Of a stretch of 64,000 bases of DNA, positions 41,145 through 50,342 are shown one piece after another. Under the pieces are notes generated by a model, which was not told where the DNA came from, did not search any database, and worked only from the letters and a program-made list of their open reading frames with translations. Both the position numbers and the translations under genes were made by a program. Source of the DNA: Falsiroseomonas oleicola (lineage in GTDB: Bacteria > Pseudomonadota > Alphaproteobacteria > Acetobacterales > Acetobacteraceae); assembly GCF_019029495.1 (NCBI RefSeq), contig NZ_JAERQM010000001.1, positions 930,001 through 994,000 of the forward strand, written 5' to 3'. Position 1 is the first letter of the stretch; each line of letters begins with the position of its first letter.

Positions 41145-42344
41145 CTATTCTTTACTCTTAATCAACCCGATTCGATCAACAATAAATTCCGCAATTTTTT
41201 CGGGTCCGAATCTCCGAGCATCGACATATCCGTCTACTTTCAATATGCCTTCAACCTCGCCATCATCCAGCCTGACAAGCATAACACGCTCATGCTCTCG
41301 GCGCTGAATTATCTCGCGTATCGCCCGAAACTCCACTCCACACCAATTCTTTGCTTGATAGTCGCTGCCGGCGAAAACAACGTCAAGCTTTGCTCGGCTG
41401 TAGATCCCCTGCAGCAGGGTGTCTAGTGAAGGCCGAGCAAGCTGCGATGTGTAGTTATCGTCATAAAAATAAGCGTTTGGTCCCAAACTTCTTTCCAGCT
41501 CGTGGGAGATTTTCTCGACAAGTTCGCGAGCCTCTCCAGGGAACGACAAAGCAACATCAAAAACATGATTTGATATATCTACACTGTTCTTAATGTCGGC
41601 AGCGGAAGAAGGAAGTGCAATGTTCTTCCGATGAAGCTCTTTCGCGAGATCGACACGCTTCAGTGCCCAGTGAGTCCTGTAAAGTTCAAGTTTTGATAGA
41701 TCTAGCTCAAATCTCATCTCCGACAGTTCATTTGCGGTCAAGAAGGGATGGACATCGACGAGATGATAATCAACTCTCACCTCATTTTGCCGACGATCAA
41801 TTTCACGAATAAACCCAAAGAGCGGTGCTTTTTGGATGCCAGACTCATAGGCAAATATACAGGGATAGCGCTTTAGCTCCGATATAGACGCGCTATCCAG
41901 TCGCCCAAATCGCTCGGTCAACTCTCCGTCTGTGTATTCACGAAGACAACGAGAAAGTTCCAGGTGAAAAGGCACACCCGACCAGCTATCGTCCAACCCC
42001 GACACAAAAAGATTATAGAGTGGCCCAAGAGGTTCTTCCTCAGGCTGGGTCAGCAATTTCTGAAGAACGACTATATCAGCGTAAATTGTGTCGAATTGAC
42101 CCTTTTCGACTGGCCAACGCTTATCATCCGAGGCGGCAAGCCTACTAATATCATAAATATTTACTGTTCGGTCGTTTGTAAGTTTTTTATACTGCAGCGC
42201 CGCGTCAGTATATGCCCGAATAAATGAATTTGTGCTTGACCACTTTGCATGATCTGGGGTTGTCCCCGATCTAACAGCGTCCATAGCCTCGCGCAGTGCT
42301 GCTACACGAGCAGCTAATATTTTCAACTCTCTTGCGTCAGCCAT
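41145..42344 (-). CDS. TIR-domain protein with large N-terminal domain, candidate defence effector
   Basis: A 399-aa protein. Residues 260-390 form a TIR domain: FDVALSFPGEAR (strand A and loop), YFYDD, LDVVFAGSDYQAKNWC and the putative catalytic Glu338 in WCGVEFRAI, as in NAD+-cleaving TIRs. Residues 1-255 hold a helical start and a beta-rich segment with RYPCIFAYE (159-167) and RTHWALKRVDL near 223. I believe similar segments recur in other bacterial TIR and STAND proteins, but cannot search. The gene is about 45% GC by sampling, far below its neighbours, with its own promoter and a GAGAGG site 7 bases before the ATG (GTGs lie just upstream). It was probably acquired. No partner cyclase or Thoeris gene is adjacent. 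Confidence 0.85.
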   Translation of the reverse strand: MADARELKILAARVAALREAMDAVRSGTTPDHAKWSSTNSFIRAYTDAALQYKKLTNDRTVNIYDISRLAASDDKRWPVEKGQFDTIYADIVVLQKLLTQPEEEPLGPLYNLFVSGLDDSWSGVPFHLELSRCLREYTDGELTERFGRLDSASISELKRYPCIFAYESGIQKAPLFGFIREIDRRQNEVRVDYHLVDVHPFLTANELSEMRFELDLSKLELYRTHWALKRVDLAKELHRKNIALPSSAADIKNSVDISNHVFDVALSFPGEARELVEKISHELERSLGPNAYFYDDNYTSQLARPSLDTLLQGIYSRAKLDVVFAGSDYQAKNWCGVEFRAIREIIQRREHERVMLVRLDDGEVEGILKVDGYVDARRFGPEKIAEFIVDRIGLIKSKE

Positions 42345-42367
42345 CACCACACCTCTCTTAGGTTGTT

Positions 42368-42395
42368 ACTATAACGTAATTAAAAGGTCAGTCAA
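42368..42395 (-). promoter_or_regulatory. Sigma70-type promoter of the TIR gene
   Basis: On the minus strand TTGACT (42395-42390) and TATAGT (42373-42368) are separated by 16 bases. The -10 box ends 23 bases before the TIR start. It is the only near-consensus sigma70 promoter I saw in the window and lies in an AT-rich gap. Confidence 0.7.
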
Positions 42396-42412
42396 TCTCT
42401 TGTGCCTACGGC

Positions 42413-42464
42413 ATCAAAAAATTACCTAGCTAAGGCTTTGGATCGATGGCGGGGTGAGCTAGGT
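42413..42464 (-). terminator. Possible terminator overlapping the end of mmsB
   Basis: Read on the minus strand, ACCTAGCT (42464-42457) and AGCTAGGT (42431-42424) are perfect inverted 8-mers around a 25-base loop. AATTTTTT follows at once. The arm overlaps the mmsB stop codon. The long loop makes it weaker than a standard terminator; it may also be an insertion scar. Confidence 0.4.
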
Positions 42465-43326
42465 CACGAAGCATTTTGTTAATTATGCCCGAAAAATCCT
42501 TCCCCCCACCCCCCTCCTCCACAAACCGCCGGTAAAGATCCAGCGCCTTCTCCCCCACCTCCAACCTCACCCCCGCCGCCTGCGCCGCCCCCACCGCCAG
42601 CCCCAGATCCTTCAGCATCAGATCCGCCGCAAACCCCGGCACATAATCCCGATTGGCCGGGCTCCCCGGCACCGGCCCCGGCACGGGGCAATAGGTCGTC
42701 AGGCTCCAGCTCTGGCCGGAGGATTGCGAAGCCACATCGAACAGCGCCTGGTGCGAAAGCCCCAGCCGCTCGGCCAGCACAAAGGCCTCCGCCGTCACGA
42801 TCATGGTAGCCGCGAGCATCATGTTGTTGCAGGCCTTGGCCGCCTGGCCCGCGCCCACCTCCCCGCAATGGATCGCGGCGCGGCCCATCTGGCGCAGCAC
42901 GGGTTCCACGCTGGCGAAGGCGGCCGCTGGGCCGCCGACCATGAAGGTCAGGGTCCCCGCCTCCGCCCCCATCACCCCGCCGGAAACCGGCGCGTCCAGG
43001 AAGGCGCGGCCGCAGGCTGCGGCCACGGCGCGGGCCGTCGCCACATCGATGGTGGAGCAATCCACCAGCACGGCGTCCGGCCGGCTCGCCGCCGCCATGC
43101 CACCCAGCCAGGCCTCCCGCACATGGGCGCCGGCCGGCAGCATGGTGAAGACGATGTCGGCGCCCGTGGCCGCCGCCGCGCCGCTCTCCGCGGCTTCGGC
43201 CCCCGGCACGGCGGCGATGGCGGCGGGGGACAGGTCGAACACCGCCACCTGATGCCCGGCCTTCACCAGGTTCCGCGCCATCGGCGCGCCCATATTGCCC
43301 AGGCCCACGAATCCGATGCGCGCCAT
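42430..43326 (-). CDS. mmsB: 3-hydroxyisobutyrate dehydrogenase
   Basis: A 298-aa beta-hydroxyacid dehydrogenase. The signature GFVGLGNMGAPMARNL binds NAD, DAPVSGGVMGAEAGTLTFMVGG is the substrate loop, the catalytic Lys is in QAAKACNNMM, and MLKDLGLAVGAA ends the core; all are characteristic of 3-hydroxyisobutyrate dehydrogenase in valine degradation. The last 13 residues (LRDLAHPAIDPKP) are encoded by AT-rich DNA at the island edge and look non-conserved. No other valine-pathway gene is nearby. Confidence 0.9.
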   Translation of the reverse strand: MARIGFVGLGNMGAPMARNLVKAGHQVAVFDLSPAAIAAVPGAEAAESGAAAATGADIVFTMLPAGAHVREAWLGGMAAASRPDAVLVDCSTIDVATARAVAAACGRAFLDAPVSGGVMGAEAGTLTFMVGGPAAAFASVEPVLRQMGRAAIHCGEVGAGQAAKACNNMMLAATMIVTAEAFVLAERLGLSHQALFDVASQSSGQSWSLTTYCPVPGPVPGSPANRDYVPGFAADLMLKDLGLAVGAAQAAGVRLEVGEKALDLYRRFVEEGGGGKDFSGIINKMLRDLAHPAIDPKP

Positions 43327-43360
43327 GGCGGCCCCTCCCCCGTTCGTTCCGGGGGAAAGG

Positions 43361-44932
43361 CTAGGCCGGCTTCACCCGCGCGTCACCGCTTTCCACCACG
43401 AAGCGCCCGCGTTCCTCCAGCGGCGCGCCGGGGCGGGTGATGAAGGGCACGGCGAGGAAGCTTGTCGTGCAGAGGCGGGCGGAGAAGGTGTGGCGGCAAT
43501 AGCCGCGGCGGTTGTTGTGGAAGGCGATATGCGGGTTCGCCGCCAGCGCCGCCGCCGTGCCGCGCCGTTCCTCGCTGCCATCGCCCTCGCTGCTGATGGA
43601 GGTGGCGGTGAATTCGGCGGCGAGCGCCGGCCCCTCCGGCACCGCCGAGACCGTGGCGGCATAGGCGCTGTGCACATCGCCGGAGAGCACGACCGTATTC
43701 TCCACGCCCCTGTCGCGCAGCCCGTGCAGCAGGCGCGCGCGGGCGGCCGGGTAGCCATCCCACTTGTCCATGCTGATGGCGCCATTGGGGGAGACTCGGG
43801 CGAACATCGGCACCTGCTGCGCCAGCACCTGCCAGGTGGCGCGGCTGTTGGCGGCGCCGTCCAGCAGCCAGCGTTCCTGCGCCGGGCCGAGCATCTGCGC
43901 GTCCGGTCGCGCCACCTCCGCGCAGGGCGGTTTCGTGCCGTCGCCGCAGGGCTGGTCGTCGCGCTGGCCGCGCGTGTCCAGCAGATGCAGGCTCACCGTG
44001 CCGCCATAGGTCAGGCGGCGATGCGCGGTGATGCGCGGGCCGCGCGGCAAAGCGGAGGCGCGGACGGGCATGTGCTCGTACCAGGCCTGGAAGGCGGCGG
44101 CCTTGCGCAGGTCGAAGTCCAGCCCGTGCTCCCCGCGCCCGCCGGTGTCGCCAGCCCAGTTGTTCGCCACCTCATGGTCATCGAAGGTCACCGCGAAGGC
44201 ATGGGCGGCGGCGGCGGCGGCGAGGTCCGGGTCCTGGCGGTATTGCGCGTGGCGGTCGCGGTAATCCGCGAGGCTCAGCGTCTCCCCGCCCCGATGGCTG
44301 CGGATGATGGTGCGGCCGGCGGAAACCGAACCCACCGGGCGGGCGGCGTATTCATAGATGAAGTCGCCATAGTGGAAGACGAGGTCCACCTCCTCCCGCG
44401 CGATGTGTTTCCAGGCGGTGAACAACCCGTGTTCGTAGTGCTGGCAGCCGGCGGAGACGATCCGCACGGTGGAATCGGCCTCCATCGGCGGGGCGGTGCG
44501 GGCCTGGCCGATTCGGCTGGCCTGGCCGCCGCAGAGGAAGCGGTAGAAATAGGGGCGGGCGGGGCGCAGGCCGGCGACCTCCACATGCAGGCTGTGGGCG
44601 GCATCGGGCTGGGCGATGGCGGTGCCCTGGGCGGCGAGGCGACGGAAGCCGGGGTCCTCCGCCACCTGCCAGCCGACCTCCACGGGCAGCGGGTCCAGCC
44701 CGCCATCGGGCTGTTCGGGGGTGGGGGCGAGGCGGGTCCAGATCACCAGCCCATCGGGCCGCGGATCGCCGGCGGCGACGCCCAGGCGGAAGGGGTCCTC
44801 GGCGAAACGGGGATGGGCCAGGCCGGCCCGGGACGGCCGGGGGTTCAGCGCGGCGAGCCCCGCCAGGGCCAGCGCCCCGCGCAGCAGCCCACGCCGGGAC
44901 AGATCGGCCAGATGTCGCCGCACCGATGCCAT
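43361..44932 (-). CDS. PhoD-like alkaline phosphatase/phosphodiesterase
   Basis: A 523-aa Tat-exported phosphatase of the PhoD family. The signal is SRRGLLRGALALAG. The N-terminal Fn3-like domain includes FRLGVAAGDPRPDGLVIWTRL. The catalytic core has VSAGCQHYEHG, FHYGDFIYEY, TFDDHEVANNW and VVLSGDVHSAYA, which provide the Fe/Ca ligands. PhoD releases phosphate from monoesters and diesters outside the membrane, usually under phosphate starvation; I saw no clear Pho box. It is divergent from the lipoprotein gene at 45071. Confidence 0.93.
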   Translation of the reverse strand: MASVRRHLADLSRRGLLRGALALAGLAALNPRPSRAGLAHPRFAEDPFRLGVAAGDPRPDGLVIWTRLAPTPEQPDGGLDPLPVEVGWQVAEDPGFRRLAAQGTAIAQPDAAHSLHVEVAGLRPARPYFYRFLCGGQASRIGQARTAPPMEADSTVRIVSAGCQHYEHGLFTAWKHIAREEVDLVFHYGDFIYEYAARPVGSVSAGRTIIRSHRGGETLSLADYRDRHAQYRQDPDLAAAAAAHAFAVTFDDHEVANNWAGDTGGRGEHGLDFDLRKAAAFQAWYEHMPVRASALPRGPRITAHRRLTYGGTVSLHLLDTRGQRDDQPCGDGTKPPCAEVARPDAQMLGPAQERWLLDGAANSRATWQVLAQQVPMFARVSPNGAISMDKWDGYPAARARLLHGLRDRGVENTVVLSGDVHSAYAATVSAVPEGPALAAEFTATSISSEGDGSEERRGTAAALAANPHIAFHNNRRGYCRHTFSARLCTTSFLAVPFITRPGAPLEERGRFVVESGDARVKPA

Positions 44933-45070
44933 CGCCGCTCCATCTTCCTCCGCCGCAATCGCGGTGTGCCGCCAGTGGCGACGTCGGGCAAGAGGGTGTC
45001 ATCAGAGATGGGAGAGGTGGTGCATCTGGCCGCTGGCCGGGCGTGTGCGGCTGGCCTATGCAAGCGGGCG

Positions 45071-45946
45071 ATGGCCAATCCGCGCACCCTCCCCCTTTTG
45101 TTGCTGCTGGCGCTGGGCGCCTGCCGGCCGAGCTATTCGCCGGACGACTACGCCACGGCGGCGGTGCAGCAGATGAACCGAGTCGAACAGGCGGTCATCA
45201 TCGGCATACGGCGCGTAACGGTGACGGCGGATGGCAATACGGGTGCTGCGACCGGCGGCGCGGCGGGTGGCATCGTCGGGTCGCAGGCGCCGGGCGGGAA
45301 CATGGCCGGCGCCATCGGCGCGGTCGGCGGCGCGCTGGTCGGCGGGATCCTGGGCTCGGCGACGGAGCGGGTGGCGGGCAGTACCACTGCCTGGGAATAC
45401 ATCGTCCGCAAGCCGAATGGGGAACTGCTGTCGGTGACGCAGCGGGACGAGGTGGCGATGGCGGTGGGCGAACGGGTGCTGGTGATCGCCGGCGCCCAGG
45501 CCCGCATCATCCCGGACTATACGCAGAACGTGCCGGAGGAAGGCGCCGGCCGCGCGCCGACGCCGGGGGCGCCGGCAGCCGCCCGCCCGGCGCAAGCCCG
45601 CCCGGTGCCGCCGCCTCCCGCTCCGGCCCCTGCGCCGGACGCCCCCGCCGGTGCCACCCCGCCGGATGGCAGCGCCGCGCCGACCGAGGCTGTGCCCGCG
45701 CGCGAGGCCCTGCCGCCCCTGTCCCCGCCATCGGTCGATCCGGCACCCGTAGCCCCGGAGCCGATCACACCGGCCCCTGTCGTGCCGGACCTCGCCGCAC
45801 CGGACCAGGCGCCACAGGCTCCCGCGAGGCCGGCACCGGCCGCGCCGGAGCCTGCCCCGCCAGCCGCCATGACGCCGTCTCCCCTCGCGCCGGCGCCCGT
45901 CGCACCGGCCCCCGGCACGCCAGACGCGGCCCCAGCGGCACCCTGA
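45071..45946 (+). CDS. Glycine-zipper outer-membrane lipoprotein with Pro/Ala-rich tail
   Basis: A 291-aa lipoprotein. The signal (LPLLLLLALGAC) ends in a lipobox with the acylated Cys near residue 18. A glycine-zipper segment typical of SlyB/17-kDa antigens follows (GAATGGAAGGIVG, GAIGAVGGALVGGILG), then a small conserved beta segment (AWEYIVRKPNGELLSVTQ). From about residue 160 the tail is almost wholly Pro/Ala. The tail probably spans or contacts the cell wall; its length must vary by slippage. Confidence 0.85.
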   Translation: MANPRTLPLLLLLALGACRPSYSPDDYATAAVQQMNRVEQAVIIGIRRVTVTADGNTGAATGGAAGGIVGSQAPGGNMAGAIGAVGGALVGGILGSATERVAGSTTAWEYIVRKPNGELLSVTQRDEVAMAVGERVLVIAGAQARIIPDYTQNVPEEGAGRAPTPGAPAAARPAQARPVPPPPAPAPAPDAPAGATPPDGSAAPTEAVPAREALPPLSPPSVDPAPVAPEPITPAPVVPDLAAPDQAPQAPARPAPAAPEPAPPAAMTPSPLAPAPVAPAPGTPDAAPAAP

Positions 45947-45986
45947 CGCCAACACCCTCTGGCACGCCATTTGCCCTGCCGGGGGC

Positions 45987-46769
45987 ATGACCCGTATCGC
46001 GCTTCTCCTCCTGCTGATCCTGCCCCTGGTTCCCGGTCGTGCCGCGCAGGCCGAGCCGGGCCTGCTGTGCCGCGCCGCGATCCAGGCGGCGGAACGCGCC
46101 GCCGGCATCCCGCCACATCTGCTGACCGCCATTGCCCGCATGGAATCCGGCCGGCGGGACCCGGAAACGGGCGCCTTCCACCCCTGGCCCTGGACCATCA
46201 ATGCCGAGGGCCGTGGGCAATTCTTCGCCAGCAAGGCGGCAGCAGTTGCCGGGGTGCAGGCCCTGCAGGCCGGCGGCATGCGCTCGATCGACATCGGCTG
46301 CATGCAGGTCAATCTGCGCCACCACCCGGACGCCTTCCCAAGCCTGGAAGCCGCCTTCGACCCGCTGACCAACGCCACCTATGCCGCGCGCTTCCTGACC
46401 GAGTTGCATGCCCGCTTCGGCGACTGGAACCGCGCCGTCGCCGCCTACCACTCCCAGACGCCGGAGCGGGGGGAGCCGTATCGGGAGAGGGTGATGGCCG
46501 CCTGGGCGCGGGAACAGGGCCAGCCGCATGCGGCACTCCCCACCCCCACCGCAAATACGGCGACCGCCGCCGCCCAGCCCCGGCCAACCGCGCCTACCGC
46601 CCCCCGGAATGCCGGCGCCGCGATGCTGTCGAACGGCGCGGAGCGTGCGGCGGTGGTGGCCGCGCCGGCAGGGACGAATGGCCGGGGCCTTGATGCCTAT
46701 CGGAGCATGCCGGTGCCCATCGCCGGCCGGTCCAGCCGCCTCGGCAGCCTGCTGGCTGCGCGGCGCTGA
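45987..46769 (+). CDS. Lytic transglycosylase (SLT domain)
   Basis: A 260-aa secreted lysozyme-like protein. After the signal (LLLLLILPLVPGRAAQA), the transglycosylase fold shows IPPHLLTAIARMESGRRD, with catalytic Glu in ARMES, then PWPWTINAEGRG, DIGCMQVNL and AVAAYHSQTPERG. It cleaves peptidoglycan to anhydromuropeptides in the periplasm. The C-terminal 75 residues are low-complexity. A strong bidirectional terminator follows. Confidence 0.92.
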   Translation: MTRIALLLLLILPLVPGRAAQAEPGLLCRAAIQAAERAAGIPPHLLTAIARMESGRRDPETGAFHPWPWTINAEGRGQFFASKAAAVAGVQALQAGGMRSIDIGCMQVNLRHHPDAFPSLEAAFDPLTNATYAARFLTELHARFGDWNRAVAAYHSQTPERGEPYRERVMAAWAREQGQPHAALPTPTANTATAAAQPRPTAPTAPRNAGAAMLSNGAERAAVVAAPAGTNGRGLDAYRSMPVPIAGRSSRLGSLLAARR

Positions 46770-46771
46770 AT

Positions 46772-46811
46772 AAGAAAGGGGGGCGGCCCAGGATGGACCG
46801 CCCCCCTTCTT
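46772..46811. terminator. Bidirectional rho-independent terminator
   Basis: AAGAAAGGGGGGCGG (46772-46786) pairs with CCGCCCCCCTTCTT (46798-46811), with one bulged A and an 11-base loop. The A-rich and T-rich ends give U-tracts of modest strength on both strands. It separates the convergent lytic transglycosylase and clpB genes. Confidence 0.85.
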
Positions 46812-46817
46812 GGTCGT

Positions 46818-49415
46818 TCAGGCCGCGGCGCGGCTTTCGTCGGCCGGTGCCGTCCGAACCTCCAGCCCATCCGGGCCGGCGGTCACCAGCAGCCGGGTGC
46901 CGTCATGCAGCGTGCCGGCCAGCAGCAGGTCCGCCAGCCTGTCCTGCAGGCTGCGCTGGATCACCCGCTTCAGCGGGCGGGCGCCATAGGCCGGGTCGTA
47001 GCCGGCTTCCGCCAGCCATTCCCGCGCCGATTCGTCCAGCTCCAGCGCGATCTTCCGATCCTCCAGCAGCCGGCGCAGGCCACCGAGCTGGATATCGACG
47101 ATCGAGGCCATGTCCGCCCGGGCCAGACGGCGGAACAGCACCACCTCATCCAGCCGGTTGAGGAATTCCGGCCGGAAGCGTTCCCGCACCGCGCGCATCA
47201 CGGCCGGCCGCGCCGCCTCGATGTCGCTGGTCTCGGGCAGTTCGGCGATGGCCTGGCTGCCGAGGTTGCTGGTCAGCACGATGATGGTGTTCCGGAAGTC
47301 CACCGTGCGGCCCTGGCCATCGGTCAGGCGGCCGTCATCCAGCACCTGCAGCAGGATGTTGAAGACGTCGTCATGCGCCTTCTCCACCTCGTCGAACAGG
47401 ATGACCTGGTAGGGACGGCGGCGGATGGCCTCGGTCAGCGTGCCGCCTTCCTCGTAGCCGACATAGCCGGGCGGGGCGCCGATCAGCCGCGCGACGGCGT
47501 GCTTTTCCATGAATTCGGACATGTCGATCCGGGTCATGGCGCGCTCATCGTCGAACAGGAAATTCGCCAGCGACTTTACCAGTTCCGTCTTGCCGACGCC
47601 GGTGGGGCCGAGGAACAGGAAGGAACCGATGGGCCGGTTCGGGTCCTGCAGGCCGGCGCGGGCGCGGCGCACGGCCTTGGCCACCGCCTCCAGCGCCTCC
47701 TCCTGGCCCACCACCCGCTTGCGCAGCTGGTCTTCCATCTGAAGCAGCTTGGCGCGCTCGCCTTCCAGCATCTTCTCCACCGGAATGCCGGTCCAGCGGC
47801 TGACCACGGCGGCAATCGCCTCCTCCGTCACTGCCTCATTCACCAGCCGCGCATCGCCATCGCCGGCCTCGGCCAGCTTCTTTTCCAACTGCGGGATGAC
47901 GCCGAAGCGCAGTTCGGAAGCCTTGGCCAGGTCGCCGCGATTCTGCGCCAGGTCGAATTCCGTGCGCGCGTGGTCGAGCTGTTCCTTCAGCTTCTGGCTT
48001 TCGACGACGAGCGACTTCTCCGCCGCCCAGCGGGAGGTCATCTCGTTGGAGCGTTCCTCCAGCTCCGAAAGCTCCTTCTCCAGCTTCAGCAGACGGTCGC
48101 GGCTGGCGGCGTCGGTCTCCTTGCGCAGCGCCTCGCGCTCGATCTTCAACCGCATCAGGTCGCGGTCGATCGCGTCCAGCTCCTCCGGCTTGCTGTCCAC
48201 CTGCATGCGCAGGCGGGAGGACGCCTCGTCCATCAGGTCGATGGCCTTGTCCGGCAGGAAGCGGTCGGTGATGTAGCGGTTGGAGAGCGTGGCGGCCGCC
48301 ACCAGCGCGCCATCCGTGATGCGGACGCCGTGGTGCAGCTCGTACTTCTCCTTGATGCCGCGCAGGATGGAGACGGTGTCGGCCACGGAGGGCTCGCCCA
48401 CCATCACCGGCTGGAAGCGCCGTGCGAGGGCCGCGTCCTTCTCCACATGCTTGCGGTATTCATCGAGCGTGGTGGCGCCGACGCAATGCAGCTCGCCGCG
48501 GGCCAGCGCCGGCTTGATGAGGTTCGACGCATCCATCGCGCCATCCGCCTTGCCCGCGCCGACCAGCGTGTGCATTTCGTCGATGAACAGCACGATGTCG
48601 CCGGCGGCCTCCTCGACCTCCTTCAACACGCCCTTCAGCCGCTCCTCGAATTCGCCGCGGTATTTCGCGCCCGCGACCATCGACCCCAGATCGAGCGCCA
48701 TCACCTTCTTGTTCTTCAGCGCCTCCGGCACGTCGCCGCGCACGATGCGCAGCGCGAGGCCCTCGACGATGGCGGTCTTGCCGACGCCGGGCTCGCCGAT
48801 CAGCACCGGGTTGTTCTTGGTGCGGCGGGCGAGGACCTGGATGGTGCGACGGATTTCCTCGTCGCGGCCGATCACCGGGTCGAGTTTTCCCTCCTGCGCC
48901 AGCGCGGTCAGGTCGCGCGCGTATTTCTTCAGCGCGTCGAACTGGTCCTCGGCGTTCTGGCTGTTCACGGTGCGGCCCTTGCGCAGCGTGGCGACGGCAG
49001 CTTCCAGCTTCGCCGCATCGGCATTGGCAGCGCGCAGCGCGCGGCCGGCCTGGCCCTCGCTGGCGGCCAGCGCCACCAGCAGCCGGTCCTGCGCGACAAA
49101 ACTGTCGCCGGCCTTGGTCGCGGCCTGCTGCGCGGCATCCAGAACCCGCACGATATCCGGCGTGAACTGCGGCTGCCCGGCGCCCGCGCCCTGCACCTTG
49201 GGCTGCTTTGCGATCTCGGCATCGACGGACTGCTTGGCCACGGCGGGATCGCCGCCGGCGGCGCGAATCAGTCCGGCAGCCGCGCCCTGTTCGTCGTCCA
49301 GCAGCGCCTTGAGCAGATGCTCCGGCGTGACCCGCTGGTGGAATTCGCGAATGGCGATGGTCTGTGCGGCCTGGAGGAAGCCCCGGGCGCGTTCGGTAAA
49401 TTTCTCGATGTCCAT
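46818..49415 (-). CDS. clpB: ATP-dependent chaperone ClpB
   Basis: An 865-aa AAA+ disaggregase, full length. The N-terminal Clp repeat domain is followed by NBD1 (Walker [16 protein letters not shown], Walker [13 protein letters not shown]), the coiled-coil middle domain (about residues 410-530, [15 protein letters not shown]), and NBD2 ([26 protein letters not shown]). The middle domain distinguishes ClpB from ClpA/ClpC. ClpB rescues aggregated proteins with DnaK. Heat-shock control is expected, but a convincing RpoH promoter is not visible. Confidence 0.98.
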   Translation of the reverse strand: MDIEKFTERARGFLQAAQTIAIREFHQRVTPEHLLKALLDDEQGAAAGLIRAAGGDPAVAKQSVDAEIAKQPKVQGAGAGQPQFTPDIVRVLDAAQQAATKAGDSFVAQDRLLVALAASEGQAGRALRAANADAAKLEAAVATLRKGRTVNSQNAEDQFDALKKYARDLTALAQEGKLDPVIGRDEEIRRTIQVLARRTKNNPVLIGEPGVGKTAIVEGLALRIVRGDVPEALKNKKVMALDLGSMVAGAKYRGEFEERLKGVLKEVEEAAGDIVLFIDEMHTLVGAGKADGAMDASNLIKPALARGELHCVGATTLDEYRKHVEKDAALARRFQPVMVGEPSVADTVSILRGIKEKYELHHGVRITDGALVAAATLSNRYITDRFLPDKAIDLMDEASSRLRMQVDSKPEELDAIDRDLMRLKIEREALRKETDAASRDRLLKLEKELSELEERSNEMTSRWAAEKSLVVESQKLKEQLDHARTEFDLAQNRGDLAKASELRFGVIPQLEKKLAEAGDGDARLVNEAVTEEAIAAVVSRWTGIPVEKMLEGERAKLLQMEDQLRKRVVGQEEALEAVAKAVRRARAGLQDPNRPIGSFLFLGPTGVGKTELVKSLANFLFDDERAMTRIDMSEFMEKHAVARLIGAPPGYVGYEEGGTLTEAIRRRPYQVILFDEVEKAHDDVFNILLQVLDDGRLTDGQGRTVDFRNTIIVLTSNLGSQAIAELPETSDIEAARPAVMRAVRERFRPEFLNRLDEVVLFRRLARADMASIVDIQLGGLRRLLEDRKIALELDESAREWLAEAGYDPAYGARPLKRVIQRSLQDRLADLLLAGTLHDGTRLLVTAGPDGLEVRTAPADESRAAA

Positions 49416-49531
49416 CCTACATGTCCCTCCTGTGAGCGGACGGGCCTCCCTCGCCCCCGGATGGGCAGCGAGGACTCGCCTCTGCCGGTGATGTGGTAAG
49501 CGGGGAGGTGACGCTTCAAGGGGGATAATGC

Positions 49532-50302
49532 ATGCGCGTGGAACGGATCACCCGCTACCCGGTCAAGGGTCTGTCGCCGGAGGTGATGGAGGAGGTGGCG
49601 CTGACAGCCGGCCAGGGCCTGCCGGAGGATCGCCGCTTCGCCTTCGCCCATGCCGATGCGCCCTTCGACCCCGCGGCCCCGACCTGGCTCCAGAAGCGCC
49701 ATTTCGCCTGCCTGATGGCGCATGCCCGCGTCGCCCGCATCCGCTCCGCCTGGGATTCCGCCGCCGGCCTTCTGGCCCTGCGGGCAGACGGCATGGCGCC
49801 GCTGGATGCCGCGCTTGGCACGGAGGCCGGCCGCGCCGCCGCCGCGGCCTGGATCACCGATTTCATGGGGGAGGAGGCGCGCGGGCCGCTGCGCCTGGCG
49901 GAGGCGCCGGGCCATGCCTTCACCGATATCGCCGCCAAGGCGGTCTCCATCATCGGGCTGAATTCGGTGAAGGCGCTGGAGGAGAAGGTAGGCATGGCGC
50001 TCGACCCGCTGCGCTTCCGCGCCAATGTCCTGGTCTCCGGCGGCCTGCCCTTCGCCGAGTTCGGCTGGATCGGGAAGGAGATCCTGCTCGGCGGCACCCG
50101 GCTGCGCGTGTTCAAGCGCACCCAGCGCTGCGCGGCGACGGAGGTGAACCCGGCGACGGCCGAACGCGATGCCCGCCCACAGCGCTGGCTGCGGGAGCAC
50201 TTTGGGCACATGGATATGGGCATCTATGCGGAGGTGCTGGAGGGCGGCCGGGTGGCGCTGGGCGATGCGCTGGAGCCGGTGCAGGCGGAACTGCTGGGGT
50301 GA
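49532..50302 (+). CDS. MOSC domain-containing protein
   Basis: A 256-aa protein with an N-terminal MOSC beta-barrel domain ([15 protein letters not shown]) and a C-terminal MOSC domain containing the conserved Cys in RCAATEVNP. The family includes molybdenum-cofactor sulfurases, YiiM/YcbX-like N-hydroxylated base detoxifiers and the mitochondrial amidoxime reducing component. No molybdenum gene is adjacent. It is divergent from clpB and ends at a strong terminator. Confidence 0.9.
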   Translation: MRVERITRYPVKGLSPEVMEEVALTAGQGLPEDRRFAFAHADAPFDPAAPTWLQKRHFACLMAHARVARIRSAWDSAAGLLALRADGMAPLDAALGTEAGRAAAAAWITDFMGEEARGPLRLAEAPGHAFTDIAAKAVSIIGLNSVKALEEKVGMALDPLRFRANVLVSGGLPFAEFGWIGKEILLGGTRLRVFKRTQRCAATEVNPATAERDARPQRWLREHFGHMDMGIYAEVLEGGRVALGDALEPVQAELLG

Positions 50303-50311
50303 GATCGGCAG

Positions 50312-50335
50312 GCCTCCCCCGTTTCGGGGGGAGGC
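50312..50335. terminator. Bidirectional rho-independent hairpin
   Basis: GCCTCCCCC (50312-50320) pairs with GGGGGAGGC (50327-50335) over a short GTTTC-containing loop. It lies between the convergent MOSC and DUF4167 genes. There is no long T tract, so termination strength is uncertain. Confidence 0.7.
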
Positions 50336-50342
50336 GGGCCGC

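Noticed and set aside
40592-42344. Thoeris, CBASS or other multi-gene defence operon
   Set aside because: No ThsA-like, cyclase, STAND, Argonaute or nuclease gene lies beside the TIR gene; only the RES pair is adjacent and it is on the opposite strand.
43295-45946. 883-codon forward frame opposite PhoD and mmsB that runs into the lipoprotein gene
   Set aside because: Only its last 291 codons (lipoprotein with lipobox) show protein-like features. The rest is antisense to clear genes.
46905-49499. 864-codon forward frame opposite clpB
   Set aside because: Composition is low-complexity and it mirrors the clpB codons exactly; clpB is unmistakable.
49493-49520. CTTGAA followed by CTTACCAC on the minus strand upstream of clpB, possible RpoH promoter
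   Set aside because: Spacing and -10 match are too poor to call; only the CTTGAA half resembles the consensus.
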